Assembly (NCBI GenBank): GCA_037974665.1 | Contig: CM075775.1 | Location: 34,371,652-34,435,651 of the forward strand | Source: Ehretia macrophylla | Lineage: Eukaryota; Streptophyta; Magnoliopsida; Boraginales; Ehretiaceae | Direction: 5' to 3' | DNA length: 64,000 nt | The notes under the pieces: generated by a model | The model's database searches: none | Told to the model about the DNA's origin: nothing | Seen by the model: only the letters and a program-made list of their open reading frames with translations | Made by a program: the position numbers and the translations under genes | Shown: one piece after another, positions 39,454 to 50,872 of the stretch | Layout of the letters: every line of letters starts with the position of its first letter | Numbering within the stretch: the stretch's first letter is position 1

Positions 39454-40227
39454 GGCAAGTAGTATTGTAACCCCTTATGGTTTACTTAAAGTGTACAATA
39501 CCCTTTTATAATTTTAAAAGTGCACCGGACCCCTCTGTGGTTTGGAAAAGTGGCACACGAGCCCCTTCCATCTCTTTTCCGTCAAATTTTATAATAAAAA
39601 ATGTGAAATAACTTAAATACCCTCAATTCATTTTTTTCCTCTATTTTCTCCTTTTTCTTTTATATATATATATATATATATAAGACCAAAAATATATATA
39701 ATATATATACACACATCACACTAAAAATAATAATAATAATAATAATATATAACATATATATTACACCACATCTGGGGAAAAAAGAAGAGAAATATATATA
39801 TATATATATATACACACGCACACCAAACCCAAAAAAAAAAAAACAAATATGTATATATATAATACATATACACAATATATATAATACACATACAAATATA
39901 TACACATACATACTGGAGTTTGGGGGGTCTGACGGGGTCAGGGGGTGGGGTGGTGGGTCTCGACAGGGTTGAGGGGTGGATTCCGCCAAGGGGGGAAGGG
40001 GTGGGTGGGGGACGATGAAGATAGAAACTGCTTGTTGTTTTTTTTTTTTTGTGTTGTAAAGGGCTTTTTTGTCAATTAACCCATATATTTTTTTGAAAAA
40101 ATTATTGAAAACCAGCCAAAATTGCATGAGAGGCGCGTGTACCTCACATGCCGTTAAAACTAACAGATTTATTGACGGAGGGGGTTGTTGTGCTATGTTT
40201 TTTAAACTACAGGGGGTTCCAGTGCAA
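39454..40227. mobile_element. long-TIR transposon, copy truncated by duplication
   Basis: Same element as 40761-41612 but lacking about 70 bp at its right end, where the second tandem copy begins. Left TIR and G-rich/TA core are present. Confidence 0.75.
39914..40014 (+). repeat. G-rich, G-quadruplex-prone tract (copy 1)
   Basis: About 100 bp with many runs of 3-6 G on the plus strand (ggggggt, ggggtcaggggg, tggggtggtggg, aaggggggaaggggtggg). It meets the usual four-G-run quadruplex pattern several times over, next to TA/CA microsatellites, in the core of the transposon. Confidence 0.85.
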
Positions 40228-40760
40228 TTGATCGGACACACAAAACCAGAAAAAAACATGCTAGAGGAGAGTTGAAACACCAATCATGGAAGAGAAAACC
40301 TATCTTAATTGCTAAAACAACCCTGACTGTCATATGGATAGTTCGTATAGACAAGAGTCGGAAATAACTAAGTGAGGATGATAGGCACTACATATTGTGA
40401 AGAGCAGATGAAACACTCTAAGTATAATTCTTGAAACCTCGAGTAGCATCTAAAACTGGTTGAATGATGGAGTTCGAATCAAACATACGAAAGGTGGAAT
40501 AACAAATCACAATCTGAACAGAAAAGCAAATTTGAGAAGTGGGCCATACACCATTTTTATTTTATGGGCGAATGATCGTTTGCTGTGGAAAAAATTTCTT
40601 GTATTATAGTGGAGGATGTGATCCGTGTGGGATTGTGGTCCTATGATTTGATCGAAGAAAAAGATAAACTAAGTGCGGTAGCTTGACTGAAGTAAAATAC
40701 TGAGAGTCAAGCCGCCATGAATTTAGGTCCCCCAAATGGTATTCTTTAAAAAAAAAAAAA

Positions 40761-41091
40761 GGCAAGTAGTATTGTAACCCCTTATGGTTTACTTAAAGTG
40801 TACAATACCCTTTTATAATTTTAAAAGTGCACCGGACCCCTCTGTGGTTTGGAAAAGTGGCACACGAGCCCCTTCCATCTCTTTTCCGTCAAATTTTATA
40901 ATAAAAAATGTGAAATAACTTAAATACCCTCAATTCATTTTTTTCCTCTATTTTCTCCTTTTTCTTTTTATATATATATATATAAGACCAAAAAAATATA
41001 TAATATATATACACACACCACACTAAAAATAATAATAATAATAATATATAACATATATATTACACCACATCTGGGGAAAAAAGAAGAAGAG

Positions 41092-41136
<45 letters not shown>

Positions 41137-41612
41137 CACACCAAACCCAAAAAAAAAAGAAACAAATATGTATATATATAATACATATACACAATATATA
41201 TAATACACATACAAATATATACACATACATACTGGAGTTTGGGGGGTCTGGGGGTGGGGTGGTGGGTCTCGACGGGGTTGGAGGGTGGGTTCCGCCAGGG
41301 GGGGGAGGGGGGGGGGGGTGGGTGGGGGACGATGAAGATAGAAACTGCTTGTTTTTTTTTTTTTTTTTGTGTTGTAAAGGGCTTTTTTGTCAATTAACCC
41401 ATATATTTTTTTGAAAAAATTATTGAAAACCAGCCAAAATTGCATGAGAGGCCCGTGTAACTCACATGCTGTTAAAACTAACGAATTTATTTACAGAGGG
41501 AGTTGTTGTGCTATGTTTTTGAAATTATAGGGAGTTCCGGTGCACTTTTGAAATTACAGGGAAGTGTTGTGCACTTTAAATAAACTATAGGGGGCTATGG
41601 CGCTATTTATCC
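40761..41612. mobile_element. long-TIR (MULE-like) non-autonomous transposon, full copy
   Basis: The left arm (tattgtaaccccttatggtt onward, through aaaagtgcaccggacccc) pairs with the reverse complement of the right arm (atagccccctatagttta onward, through aaaagtgcaccggaactccc) for over 150 bp. The TIR has internal subrepeats of the form cccct-tggtt-aaa. The core holds (TA)n, (AAT)n and a G-rich tract; there is no transposase. The octamer attcttta flanks both ends beyond A runs and may be the target duplication. Related to the element at 26264-26850. Confidence 0.72.
41235..41332 (+). repeat. G-rich, G-quadruplex-prone tract (copy 2)
   Basis: Copy of the tract at 39914-40014, more extreme: G runs of 6, 8 and 12 occur, including an almost pure G stretch near 41298-41325. 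Confidence 0.85.
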
Positions 41613-43442
41613 AAAAAAAAATTCTTTAGAGGAGTCGTGCAAACTAGACTTATATTAAAATAGAAAATACTATGTTGAAGGAAAGAATTGAACTTTATTT
41701 ATTTATTTTTTTTAGGTCAAATAAGCAAGGAAATTTATTAATGAAGAGAAAATTTTACAAAATTATGTCCAAATATTAAATCCAGAGTCTCCTATCGAAT
41801 CATTCGTTCATCTAAATTTCATGCAATACATAAAACTTTATTGAGTTCTATGTTTCTAACAATCCTGAACCTAGACAATTTATATTTCACATCGTATTGT
41901 ATATTCTTCAAAATTTGCTTCTCCGTCAATGCGCCATCACTGTGAACTCTTTTGTTCCAAATTGAACCCGAAATTTAATATATAAATAAAAGAATATTCA
42001 CATTGATGGTGGAGATTGAGTCCACAATACTTTATTAGTGAAAAGAATTAAACCCGAAATACTATGTTAGGGGAGAGAATTGATTATGAAGTTTTATAGT
42101 CTCGTATTATTAGAATCTCTTAACTCTACTTGTGTCATAGGTTTTACTTTTGTATTGCTAGTTTCAAGTTCGGAAAGGAGGAAAGTAATTTAAGTAGCTA
42201 ATACCCTTTGTAAACGTCATGGGAGTCTTCTTTGGATTTCAGACGTTATAATATCATTATTAGGGCATCCCTACTTAGACACAATTGTATTGAGTGAGAT
42301 GCAGTAATTGGCCGGAAGCATTCAGATGAGATCTCTCCTACATTAAGCTTATAAAGAAGATGACTTTCAACAAGAATGTGTGACGTCATAAAATCTATAT
42401 ATAATCGAGCACATCTAATAAAATAAAAACTTAATTTTGTTTTGTTTTGTTTAATTTGAAATACTAATATCAATCTCTTGACCGTCAAGCCAATACCTCA
42501 CAATTTTCTATCTCATTGACAACTCTCTCTTACAACATCATCTTTGGCATTCAGTTGAACGTCAGACAAGTTGTTGACAAAGAGAGCTACTTACCCCCTA
42601 TTTTTTATGTATATAAATATATTTCTTATCTTTTTGTGTAATTTTCTAATCAATTGTTAACACTAGATAAAATCACTGTAGATATACAACTTTAAAATAT
42701 GATCGATTAACCATTATCAAGCAATGTCGAATGTCCAGCACTCATACATAGATGAATCTCACATGCAACATACAATGTCAAATATCCGACACTGACATAG
42801 GTAGATCTCACATGCATATAGATCCCGTTCTATTCTTTTTAAGCCAGATATCCAGCTTGTAGGATGCAAACTTTTTCCTTTTCTTGGTTAAAATATCAGA
42901 ATTTTATCACGTTTATATAAAATAACCCAGTGTACGAATCTTCCGCTATTCACATAATCCAGAGATGGATAAGACCCTGTAATTAAGATAAAAACTTAAG
43001 CACAAAGAAGAAGCTGTTTCAATTTGATTCTTTTACATGGAATAATCAAGACCATGTACAGTCTCAAAATGAAATTAGGGTATGCCCAATCTAAGTGTCT
43101 AGTCAATCTTCACAAGTCAGAAGCTGATTTCAATTTCATATGAATCTGAAAATTTAACCAAGTACTATTTCTGCATCAGAAAATCACGTAAGACCCTAAG
43201 ATTTCCAGGGCCACAACTAATTTTACTCTAGTGCTAGTCTCTCAACTCTCGAGCAACAGTGCATGAAGCCCTCAATACATAGGCAGTTAGTTATCAGAGA
43301 TACATCCATATACACCATCGATCGGCCGCTGCGTCAATATTTGCAGCATTGATCACTTAAAACACAATTTGCAACATTTGCAGACGCACGTTCTGTTAAA
43401 ATCACATAGAGTAAGGGTGGTAGTCGAGAGCCAAGGCTTACA

Positions 43443-46400
43443 TCAGATTGCATATATTGAGTTAACTTCAGCATCGGAAAGGTCAGAATGGCGCCATGAG
43501 TTGGTACCGGTCCTTGAGTATTTTTCTTTTTTCCTCACTTTCCGAATCCTTCTAGATTTCAGTACAAAGTAAGTCATGACAACTAAAACAACGGCCATTA
43601 TAACCCCACCTATAACAGTAACAAGAATGGCGGCCCATCTCCTATGCCGCCCCACGACTATGTAAGATGAAGCGATGAAAGCTACTGTAGTGCAGACAGA
43701 GGCCAGCCACATCAGCTTATTAATTACCTCAACAACTCGTCTCTCAGATTTCGTTTCACCTCTGACCACGGTAATCTGCACCACCACAACAGCCAAGGAT
43801 GTAAAGAGTGCAATAGCATTCGCGAAATAGAAGATCTTGAAAGATGTGGTATTCACCGCTACACCCACTCCTTCATCAGTATCACCACCGGGAACTGTGC
43901 AAATAGCAGCAAAAGCAACAGTTGCAAAGAGCACAGCAACCACGGTGACTGAATTAGTAGCATTATTAATTCCTGCTCTGTGGAGCTTCCTGAGCTCTGC
44001 GGCAATACCATTCATGTTTCTGTTGGTCTTCCGAGCTTGTTCAATCTGGGTGTGGACATTTTTTTTAATTTCTGTAACAGTTTTCCTAAGCTCATCTCGC
44101 GGCTGGTTCAGTTCATTGGCTCTGACAGCACCATAACGATTCAAGCAGTCTTTTATCTCTGCAGTATCTTCGGACATTGGAAGTCCTTCAGCTATGTCAA
44201 GGGCCGTTCTGTTGTCTCTTGTCAATGCATTGACATTTGTGTCACGGAGTGATAACAGCTCTTCTACTATCTGCAATAGATTATCAAACTCAAATGTAAT
44301 TTTATTTTTAATGCCTTGAGACAATAATTCAATGAAACGTTATAAGAGATTTCTCTGTCCACTGCCTACATGGTTAAATATTTTCACAGTGGCTTCATCT
44401 CCAAAGACTGATATCGAAAGATGACCCAAATTCAAAGTTACTAACGCCGAATTAACATAAGATGCCACATCTTCCAGGGCCAACTATGACAAATTTGCAC
44501 CTCCCATTGCAGTCGGAATAAGCAAATGTGATGGAAAATTGGCAGGCAAAATAAGATGTCAAACAATTTAGACCAGAAACTGAGACAAAGCGATCAATAC
44601 CTCCACCCGCTTTTTTCGAGTGGCTATATGTAGCGCGGTATTCCCAAATTTATCTGGGAGCATCACAATGGCTGAATCTGCTTGCACAAGCAACTTTACT
44701 ACTCCACGACTGACACCTTTCACAGCCATGTGCAGTGCAGTCTGTCCTTTTTTATCAGTTCGTCTAGCCAGTTGTGGATCCTTTTCAAGCAATGCCTTAA
44801 CAATATCTACATGTCCCTGGCGGGCAGCCAAATGTAACGCATTCTTCCCATTGGATCTTGATGCCTCCAGCAAGCTAGAATCCTTGGTGAGCAACTCATT
44901 AACAACTGCCATATGTCCCCTTGTAGCGGCAGATATAAGTGGTGTTGCATTTGATTGGCCAACGGTTCTGATTAGCTCTGGATCATGCTCTAACAGCAAT
45001 TTCACAATAGCTGCATAGAGATAAAACAATTTAACTGCTCCGGACTGTCAAGAGATACAGCACGTTCAAGCACTTTGTATACAAGATGAACTAGTAGCTG
45101 CAAAAATTGTGATTCAACAGAGAAAGCCCCCAAATGGGGAGCATCAGCACATCTATAAACTCACTGAAACAGTAAAAGACTCGAGAAACTATGTTGTTGA
45201 ACAGAAAATAGTGCCACTGAGTTTGAAAAGCCAATCTGATAGTTGAACTACACCATGAGAAACTAATCATATTGTTTTTTCATTCCTTTCTAGCCATTCA
45301 TAAATAATGATCTTCCCTTCCTGCTCATAACAGGATAAGAAAATTTCTGTATTCTAAAGGTGAGCAGGAAGCATCATTCCGGCTTTTACCCTAAGTTCTC
45401 AATTGGGTCAAGAGAACCAAGCTAACAGTTTTAATTTTTATTTTTCTAAATAGAAAATCATTTTTGGTCTTCTTAACTTACACTTATGTCAAGTTTGCCT
45501 TCAAAGGCCAAGACTTCTTTTCCACACATGATCTCCAAAGATAGAAGTTCATCAACTTCTTCGAAACATAACTGGCAACGAGGGACAAAATATAAGGCAT
45601 TTATTAAATCATGTGCTCAACGATGAAGAGTTTAATAACTGAGATGAATGGCTTTCGATTATCTAACAAAATAAGGAGAAGAATTGGCTCCATCTACTTC
45701 AGCAACTGAGTTATCAATACAAATAAATGAAATGCAAAAACAACACGAGAAATAGAAAAAGAAAAATGTTGACACTCGTACATTAATTTCAAGCAAGTGA
45801 AAATTAAACCAAGTAAAATATAGCCATGATTAGTCAAATCCTTAAGCAGTGGAAGCACAGCTGAATCTCAAAATCAATACCGTCTAAATCGCCATCCTAG
45901 TTTCTCAGTCTCTATCCACATTTATTAAATTGACAGCATCTTAAATTATATATACAAAAAAACGAAACAGGGAAACGATAATGGTATATTGCGTGAACAA
46001 ATAAATAACATGATTTCCAAGACAATTATGATACCATAACCTTCGGCAAATACATGTTTAAAACTCTTATTTGTTTCTGGGAAATCATAAAGTCAATCAT
46101 ATACTTGGCTAAACAACAAGACTAAAAGAAGCCAAATCGAGCTTTTTCCATTAGGTGAGGTTGACTATTAACTAAACAATGAAACATGTTAAAGAATTTC
46201 CGAGATGCCTTACATTGATGTCCTTGATTAGCAGCAATATGTAACGGATCAAAACCCGATCGATTCTTTGCAGTGATCCCTTCTTTCGTGGTGTAAGGAA
46301 GCAATTCCTTCACCACATCAATGTATCCTCTCTCGGCCGCCATGAACAGTGCCGTCTCCCCTAATTCATTTGCCTCATTCACCATGGCCGCCCTGATCTC

Positions 46401-47067
46401 AGCCACCTCCTCGTCAAACTCCGCCCCACTCGATGTCTTCAGCATCTGCGCATTGATCTCCTCCAATATCTCCCTCACCGCCGCCACGTCCCCACGCTGC
46501 GCCGCCAAATGCAGCTCCGTGTCATTGTGCCGTCCTGTCACCTGCCTCACGTACTTCTTCTTACCGGAAACGTCCATCCTCTTGCCGGAATTCGACACCG
46601 CCAACGCCTTGCTGGAGTTCGAAGCCAACAACGCCTTGCTGGAGTTCGAAGCCACCAACCTCTTGCTGGAATGCGAAACCACTAGCGTCGGAGTTCTCGG
46701 CGACGACGTTCTCGGCGACGGCGTCTCCGCAAGGGTCGTTGGGTTCGAGTTAGGGTTTGGAGATGGGCCTGAGCCCATTTCCAGATCTCTCGAACCTATA
46801 ACAATATAATCACATCAAAATTTTCAAAAGATAGCAAAAAAAATATTTACATACATATAAATACATAAATACATATATATATATGTTAACTGATTTATTA
46901 CGTACATATAGGTTACCTTCTATATATATAATCATATGAAACTTTTCAATAAATACCGAAAATTCTACTAATTTCGAAAACATTATCAATATATACACAC
47001 ACACACACACACTATGTATATATACCGAAAATTCTATTAATTTCGGAAACATTATCAATATAATACA

Positions 47068-47134
<67 letters not shown>

Positions 47135-47174
47135 TATGTGAATATAGGTTACCTTCTTCGGTGATGGAAGACAT
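43443..47174 (-). CDS. ITN1: ankyrin-repeat/PGG-domain membrane protein (ITN1-like)
   Basis: Minus-strand exons 47174-47153, 46795-46214, 45010-44601 and 44270-43443; 613 aa. The short first exon (MSSITEE plus one base) is inferred from a clean donor (GAAG/GTAACC), an acceptor TATAG and a matching phase; if wrong, the start is the ATG at 46778 (600 aa). The block GKKKYVRQVTGRHNDTELHL starts at ~residue 92, ankyrin repeats run to ~375, NELNQPRDELR follows, then a PGG domain (INNATNSVTVVAVLFATVAF) near 440-460 and four membrane helices. The C-terminus (NSWRHSDLSDAEVNSIYAI) matches Arabidopsis ITN1 (At3g12360), a plasma-membrane protein affecting salt tolerance and ABA/ROS signalling. The N-terminal region contains tandem ~10-aa SNSSKALLA-type repeats. 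Intron 1 is full of CA/TA microsatellites. Confidence 0.92.
46983..47130 (-). repeat. CA and TA microsatellites in ITN1 intron 1
   Basis: Two (CA)n runs (about 46993-47012 and 47064-47100) and a (TA)n run (47101-47130). The stretch aggttaccttct occurs both at about 46911 and at the exon 1 donor (about 47146), so part of the exon/intron edge seems to have been copied into the intron during repeat expansion. Confidence 0.8.
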
Positions 47175-47717
47175 GTCAGAATGAGATGGAAAACGATGTG
47201 TTTTTATATTTATTTTAATTTTCTAAAGGATCATGATTGTTCTTCTTCATTGAAAATGTATGTATCAGATGAGGATTTTGGAGAGGGTTTGATAACGGTG
47301 GTGGCGGTGGCGGCAAGCGACGGAGAACAGAGGAGGTGGTGGTTGCTGGATTTGTTCATTTTGGCGCCGTGGGGCCTACCATATTTTTAACGGTCATGAG
47401 TTGTTAAATTTTTTTTTTATATCTCTTCTTTATATAGTATTTATTAGCGGTTAATTAGCATTTTAATTCTCATTAATGAAAAATCTATATTTTCTTACTA
47501 TTATTGTAGTTGACCAGCTATTTTGTAGACAAATTTCTTGTTTTGTGTCTTTTTTTCAAGGGTAAGGTTTTTTTTCCATTTCTTAAAATTCCATAGTTGC
47601 ATTTTTGCATTATTATGAGTTTTATTGATTTGCATAATAAATTAAAAATAAGTTATGCCTTCGCTTTTCTGGTCTAAAAAAGGTAAATTCATTGAAGGAA
47701 ACGATAGTTACAAAGAG
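47175..47717. other. ITN1 promoter region
   Basis: About 540 bp between the ITN1 start and the next MITE. A GGT/GGC-rich patch lies at about 47285-47345. I see no other gene, and no TATA box I would stake a call on. Confidence 0.5.
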
Positions 47718-47720
47718 TTA

Positions 47721-48119
47721 GGTTTTGTTTGGTCTAGTTGTAAAATTTCAACTTTTCAGATATAGAGTTTTTAGAGTAGAATTTTTGCAAGAAGTGCTGT
47801 TGAACAAAAATTGTTGACTGTTTAACTTGTGTTAGACAGCGTAGAGCTTTTAAAATTTTTGAGAATAATATCAAATTTTAAAAATATGGAGGGGCAAATT
47901 TGAGAAAAAAGAAAAAAAAAATAGTAATCTGTATTATGTAAAATAGCTTCGCAAAATCTTTTTTTGAAAAGCTTCAATTTGGACCTTCTCAGTTTTTAAT
48001 TTTTTTCAACTTCAACTTTTACTTAAAAGCACTTTTAAAAATGAGTTAAATAAGTTATTTTAGCTTTTAAATTCACAGAAAGTACTTTTGAGTATCTAAA
48101 AAGTAAGCCAAACAGAGCC
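47721..48119. mobile_element. Tourist-like MITE (PIF/Harbinger type)
   Basis: The left end ggttttgtttggtctag and the reverse complement of the right end (ggctctgtttggcttac) form terminal inverted repeats. TTA flanks both sides (47718-47720 and 48120-48122). At 399 bp, non-coding and AT-rich, it is a typical Tourist MITE, about 550 bp upstream of the ITN1 start. Confidence 0.85.
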
Positions 48120-48122
48120 TTA

Positions 48123-50091
48123 ATCTATGCCAGCTTGTACAAAATCAAAAGGCATAATATAAGCCAAGTTGTGTGTTACAAATGGTTAAAATTTAAAATA
48201 ATTAAATTTAATAACTCATAATACACATAATCTAAAATATAAAAGAATCAATAAGAGAGACGATCTAAACTTATAGAAAAATGTAAATATTCTCTAAGAC
48301 TAGAATTTTAGAATAATGTTTAGACGAAGTTCTTATTTTGTCTCTTTCTTTGTGGTAGATTATAACATCTTAGTGATAGATTTCCTTTTTCAAGCTCAAC
48401 AGCGCATGAATCATGATGCAGTCATAAACCACAAATTGTCTCTATAAAGTCCCGCCTTCCTTAGTTCATACGTTGAGAGAAATACCCGCTTATGAAACCT
48501 CAATTACTTAATAAAAGAGCTGTTAAACTCATTTTCTTACATACTACAGAAATTCTCCTCGAAGCTCTACAAAAATACCCGCTTGTTAAACCTCGACCTA
48601 AACATTTCTTTTGATCATTCAATTAAAGTTCTTCAAAAACCCGTTCTTGACACCGCTAGCTATCCAAACATTTCACTAAAATGATTTAATCGAAAGGAGA
48701 AGAAATTAAAACCCTTTAACTAATGATTTGATGGGAGTCCTCAAACAAGAGAACCCCTCCAAAAATTGGCGTATGCCACTTTCTGCAACGAACACACGGT
48801 ATTCTTTAGTAAAAGGCGAAAGAATAGTTCGCTTTGTGCTCACTGCGTGGCTGCGTGAGAGACGAAGAGCTTTTGGTGTCCGTTATAGAGTAACTTGAGT
48901 TGCTCACTTCGTCTCCTCTTCCGATGTGGGAAATAAGTGTGTCTTTATTACTATTTGCTGCTAGCGCTATAGCAGTGTAATTCACGTACCAGAATCCGTG
49001 GACTTCGATCGTCCTCGCTTCAATTTTTTTTTTTTTTCTTTTTGGGTCAAATCATCATCCTCGCCTCATAGTTGATCAAAGAGATGTAACATCGATCAAA
49101 TAGCATATCATATACGGGACGGCGTTACGTTAAAGATACTCCATATTCAAATTTTTGAATTCAATAATCGATATATATATATGTTATAGGATTTTTTTAA
49201 AAAAAATTTTGGTATTGAACGCATTTGTTTTGTTGTTCGATCCCATCTGCACTAAAAGAATAAAAGTTAATTTATTGGTACTAGGTACAATATATTGATA
49301 ATGAAGTAATTATGAAATACTTTCAGAAAATAAAAACTCGTTGATGAAAATAATAATAGATTATTAATTTAATTATATGAATACCTTCTTTAATTATAAA
49401 ATTGTATTTATTATTTCACAATTATAATTTTTTTATTATTAATGTATCGACCTTACTGAGTCAAAATTCTCGCTTCGTCGCTCATATTAGATAAATCGCC
49501 ATTTACAGGATGAGCATAGGTGTTTAATGTGGACCTCCAGAACTGGCTTTTACATTATGCTGTTTGCTCTTGAGACTAATTAACATGTTCATCTTAGCAA
49601 CACAGATCATCATGCGGTCTACGTGCTTTTTCTTTTGCTCAAAATTTCAGAAGAGTAAGGTTTTGCATTGAAATTAAGATAGCGCAATTTCTTGTCACCA
49701 TGTTCTTGCAGAGCTTATTTATCCATACTTTTGCTAATAGGGGTTGGTTAAAGATATTTTATTTGTGGAGGTTAAATTATTTTGGAGATAAAATTTAATA
49801 GAATTGCGTGGCTAAATAGTTTTTTAGATAAAAATATCAAGATAATTTAAAGGCATCGTAACTGCAACCCTTACAATGGTTAATGTGGATCCGTTACTTT
49901 CTGCCCATCAAGGAGTGTCTTGAATATATGCATCACTTGGAGCAAGCTCAAAACAGTTCCAAATCTATGGGGGCTTGGTGACATAATGTATTAAGGAAGA
50001 CATTGTTCCAAATCTATTCCCAGCAAACGAATGTTTAGTTTCATTTCCAATTCATCTTTTAGTAATTTGGATTAATTTATGCATGTACTCA
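48123..50091. other. intergenic, no gene seen
   Basis: AT-rich spacer between the MITE and the hAT element. Short scattered frames only; no recognisable RNA gene or domain. Confidence 0.65.
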
Positions 50092-50298
50092 ATCATACCT
50101 AAGGATGACAATAGATAATCGCTGTAATCGAAACCAACGAATATCCATTCGATAAAAACCCGATAATAAAAACCGATGGGTAACCGATAGGTTTTGGTTT
50201 TTATAAGTTATAACTGACGGGTAAACCGATAGGTTTTGATTTTATACGTTAAAAACAATCTAAACACGAAACCCGATTATAAATTATTATAATATATA

Positions 50299-50327
<29 letters not shown>

Positions 50328-50329
<2 letters not shown>

Positions 50330-50748
50330 CCAGAAGGGAACCAGGAAGGATGAGATAAGCAAAGCCATAACAGAAAGCGGAATAAACATGACTAATAGAT
50401 AAGATAAATAAATGAAATACAGATAAGATGAAGATGAAAGAGATGATGGTCTGAATCTCTTACTTGTTATTAAATGTAAACGGAAGTTGCGCTACACTGT
50501 TGGTTGTACCGGAGTAAAACGTACAAAGAGTGATGAAGATTTTTAAAGAAAGAAAATTCGGATCCTAAGTTAATGAGACAGACTCTGTCTTATATAGGAT
50601 GTCGAATCTGAAAAAAGAAAAGAGAAAAGTAAAAAGAAAAGTCAAATGTAACTTTTCCTAAAGTGAACAGTAAAAAGTGATTTTTACTATTCATGAATAG
50701 TGGTCGGCTTTTTACTGTGGCCGAATCTTGTTTTGTCGTGACTTGATG
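50328..50748 (-). repeat. viral terminal repeat, left copy
   Basis: About 420 bp aligning to 58941-59359 with scattered differences (e.g. shared gcgctacactgttggttgta-like and acgtacaaagagtgatgaag blocks). It contains a TATA box, a 16-bp palindrome and, beyond it, promoter repeats. Terminal redundancy in an endogenous pararetrovirus reflects more than one genome unit, not LTRs made by integrase. Confidence 0.88.
50589..50596 (-). promoter_or_regulatory. viral TATA box, left copy
   Basis: TATATAAG on the minus strand within the terminal repeat; the equivalent right-copy site is at 59201-59210. Transcription from this copy would leave the virus toward lower coordinates, i.e. toward the ITN1-like gene about 3.4 kb away. 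Confidence 0.65.
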
Positions 50749-50872
50749 ATCATGTCTGCCTTTTACTGTGGCCGAAAGATCTCTTGTCGCGATGTGATGA
50801 TTCTTACTTTTGACTGGATTACTTTCACTGTGACCGAAAGTAATATTGTCGTTATGTGATAATGATGTCTGA
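50709..50872 (-). promoter_or_regulatory. three tandem upstream repeats of viral promoter
   Basis: Three degenerate units (about 50709, 50760 and 50821) each have actgtggccgaa (actgtgaccgaa in the third) followed by ttgtcg-gat/tga-gtgatga. They sit about 110-280 bp upstream of the TATA box on the minus strand, where caulimovirus promoters have enhancer elements. Only the first unit survives in the right terminal copy. Confidence 0.6.

Larger units (their letters stand above)
38920..41546 (+). repeat. 1.3-kb segmental tandem duplication
   Basis: Copy 1 (about 38920-40227) and copy 2 (about 40228-41546) are head to tail with an offset of 1297-1319 bp depending on microsatellite length. They differ mainly in TA-repeat and G-run lengths plus scattered substitutions. 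Both carry the same transposon; in copy 1 its right end is cut off at the duplication junction (ccagtgca/attgatcg). The duplication therefore happened after the transposon inserted. Confidence 0.88.
37493..43442. other. intergenic region dominated by repeats, no gene seen
   Basis: Between the two ankyrin genes. The left 500 bp are promoter and leader of the ANK1-like gene. The centre is a 1.3-kb tandem duplication with a long-TIR transposon. The right side (41620-43440) is AT-rich with only short frames; its last ~450 bp are likely the 3' UTR of the ITN1-like gene. Apparent 140-207-codon minus frames at 39660-41445 are translations of TA microsatellites and G-rich repeat. Confidence 0.7.

Noticed and set aside
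39660-41445. Minus-strand frames of 140-207 codons rich in Tyr, Ile and Pro
   Set aside because: They are translations of TA/CA microsatellites and the G-rich tract within the transposon copies.
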